Source of the DNA: Pedococcus sp.
GTDB taxonomy: Bacteria; Actinomycetota; Actinomycetes; Actinomycetales; Dermatophilaceae
Length of the DNA stretch: 5,888 bases
Direction of reading: 5' to 3'
Assembly (NCBI GenBank): GCA_025936615.1
Contig: JAICSZ010000152.1
Coordinates: forward strand, 1 to 5,888
Positions 5,564 to 5,888 of the stretch are shown here, one piece after another. A program made the position numbers and the translations under genes. A model generated the notes under the pieces. That model did not search any database, was not told the origin of the DNA, and saw only the letters and a list, made by a program, of their open reading frames with translations. Position 1 is the stretch's first letter, and the number at the start of each line of letters is the position of its first letter.

Positions 5564-5888
5564 GTGTACCTCAAGAGCCTGACCCTGAAGGGCTTCAAGT
5601 CCTTCGCCTCGGCCACCAGCATGCGGCTGGAGCCCGGCATCACCTGCGTCGTCGGCCCCAACGGCTCCGGCAAGTCCAACGTGGTCGACGCCCTCGCCTG
5701 GGTCATGGGCGAGCAGGGCGCCAAGAGCCTGCGCGGCGGCAAGATGGAGGACGTCATCTTCGCCGGCACCACGAACCGTGCGCCGCTCGGCCGCGCCGAG
5801 GTCGCGCTCACCATCGACAACAGCGACGGCGCCCTGCCGATCGACTACGCCGAGGTGACGATCAGCCGGCTGATGTTCCGCTCCGGCC
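5564..5888 (+). CDS. smc: Chromosome segregation protein SMC, N-terminal part (3' truncated by window end)
   Basis: The frame runs off the window after 108 codons. The N terminus [15 protein letters not shown] is the classical SMC beginning, and the Walker A loop GPNGSGKS is at 31-38, followed by [32 protein letters not shown]57 in SLRG corresponds to the arginine finger of Bacillus subtilis SMC. The segment [10 protein letters not shown] (99-108) leads into the usual head-domain strand. The full protein, normally about 1,200 residues with long coiled coils and a hinge, forms the bacterial condensin with ScpA and ScpB, which organises and segregates replicated chromosomes. GTG 5564 is chosen because it gives the canonical N terminus and has GAGGAG (5547-5552) upstream at 11 nt. 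A 166-nt gap with its own promoter features suggests expression independent of the chorismate mutase gene. In related genomes ftsY often follows; that lies outside the window. Confidence 0.97.
   Translation, partial: MYLKSLTLKGFKSFASATSMRLEPGITCVVGPNGSGKSNVVDALAWVMGEQGAKSLRGGKMEDVIFAGTTNRAPLGRAEVALTIDNSDGALPIDYAEVTISRLMFRSG

Overview
The window is a high-GC stretch with codon use strongly biased to G or C in third positions. It carries the gene order rnc - mutM - acyP - smc preceded by yceD (DUF177) and rpmF, which is typical of Actinomycetota. The protein sequences look most like Micrococcales, perhaps Intrasporangiaceae; this placement is an inference from motif flavour and not from any search. 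All genes supported here lie on the + strand.

Layout. (1) 1-1698: the 3' part of a membrane acyltransferase with a C-terminal extracytoplasmic SGNH domain (OafA/YrhL type), the only accessory-looking gene, cut by the window start. (2) 1699-1858: an intergenic region with a striking near-perfect 53-nt hairpin, then a probable promoter. (3) 1859-4376: a compact run yceD (DUF177) - rpmF (L32) - rnc (RNase III) - mutM (Fpg), with gaps of 1, 16 and 20 nt, very probably one transcription unit joining ribosome and RNA processing with base-excision repair. (4) 4377-4762: acyP, preceded by a short AT-rich patch and a Shine-Dalgarno that is a perfect complement of the usual 16S tail, followed by a terminator-like hairpin. 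(5) 4763-5397: a 67-residue coiled-coil protein that I cannot name, overlapping by 4 bp an AroQ-type chorismate mutase whose GTG sits exactly where transcription from an upstream TACGAT -10 element would begin (possible leaderless mRNA). (6) 5398-5563: a regulatory region with three GTCAC repeats at an exact 9-bp period, resembling the direct-repeat sites known for the actinobacterial response regulator MtrA, then a TAGGGT -10 and a ribosome binding site. (7) 5564-5888: the first 108 codons of smc, cut by the window end.

Most of the window is conserved housekeeping DNA. I see no defence system, CRISPR array, insertion sequence, tRNA or rRNA. No clearly new multi-gene system is visible. The points most worth a second look are the possible MtrA-type box before smc, the 53-nt hairpin, the overlap and leaderless arrangement of the coiled-coil gene and chorismate mutase, and the unusual acyP leader. 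All regulatory calls come from reading the sequence by eye, without scoring.
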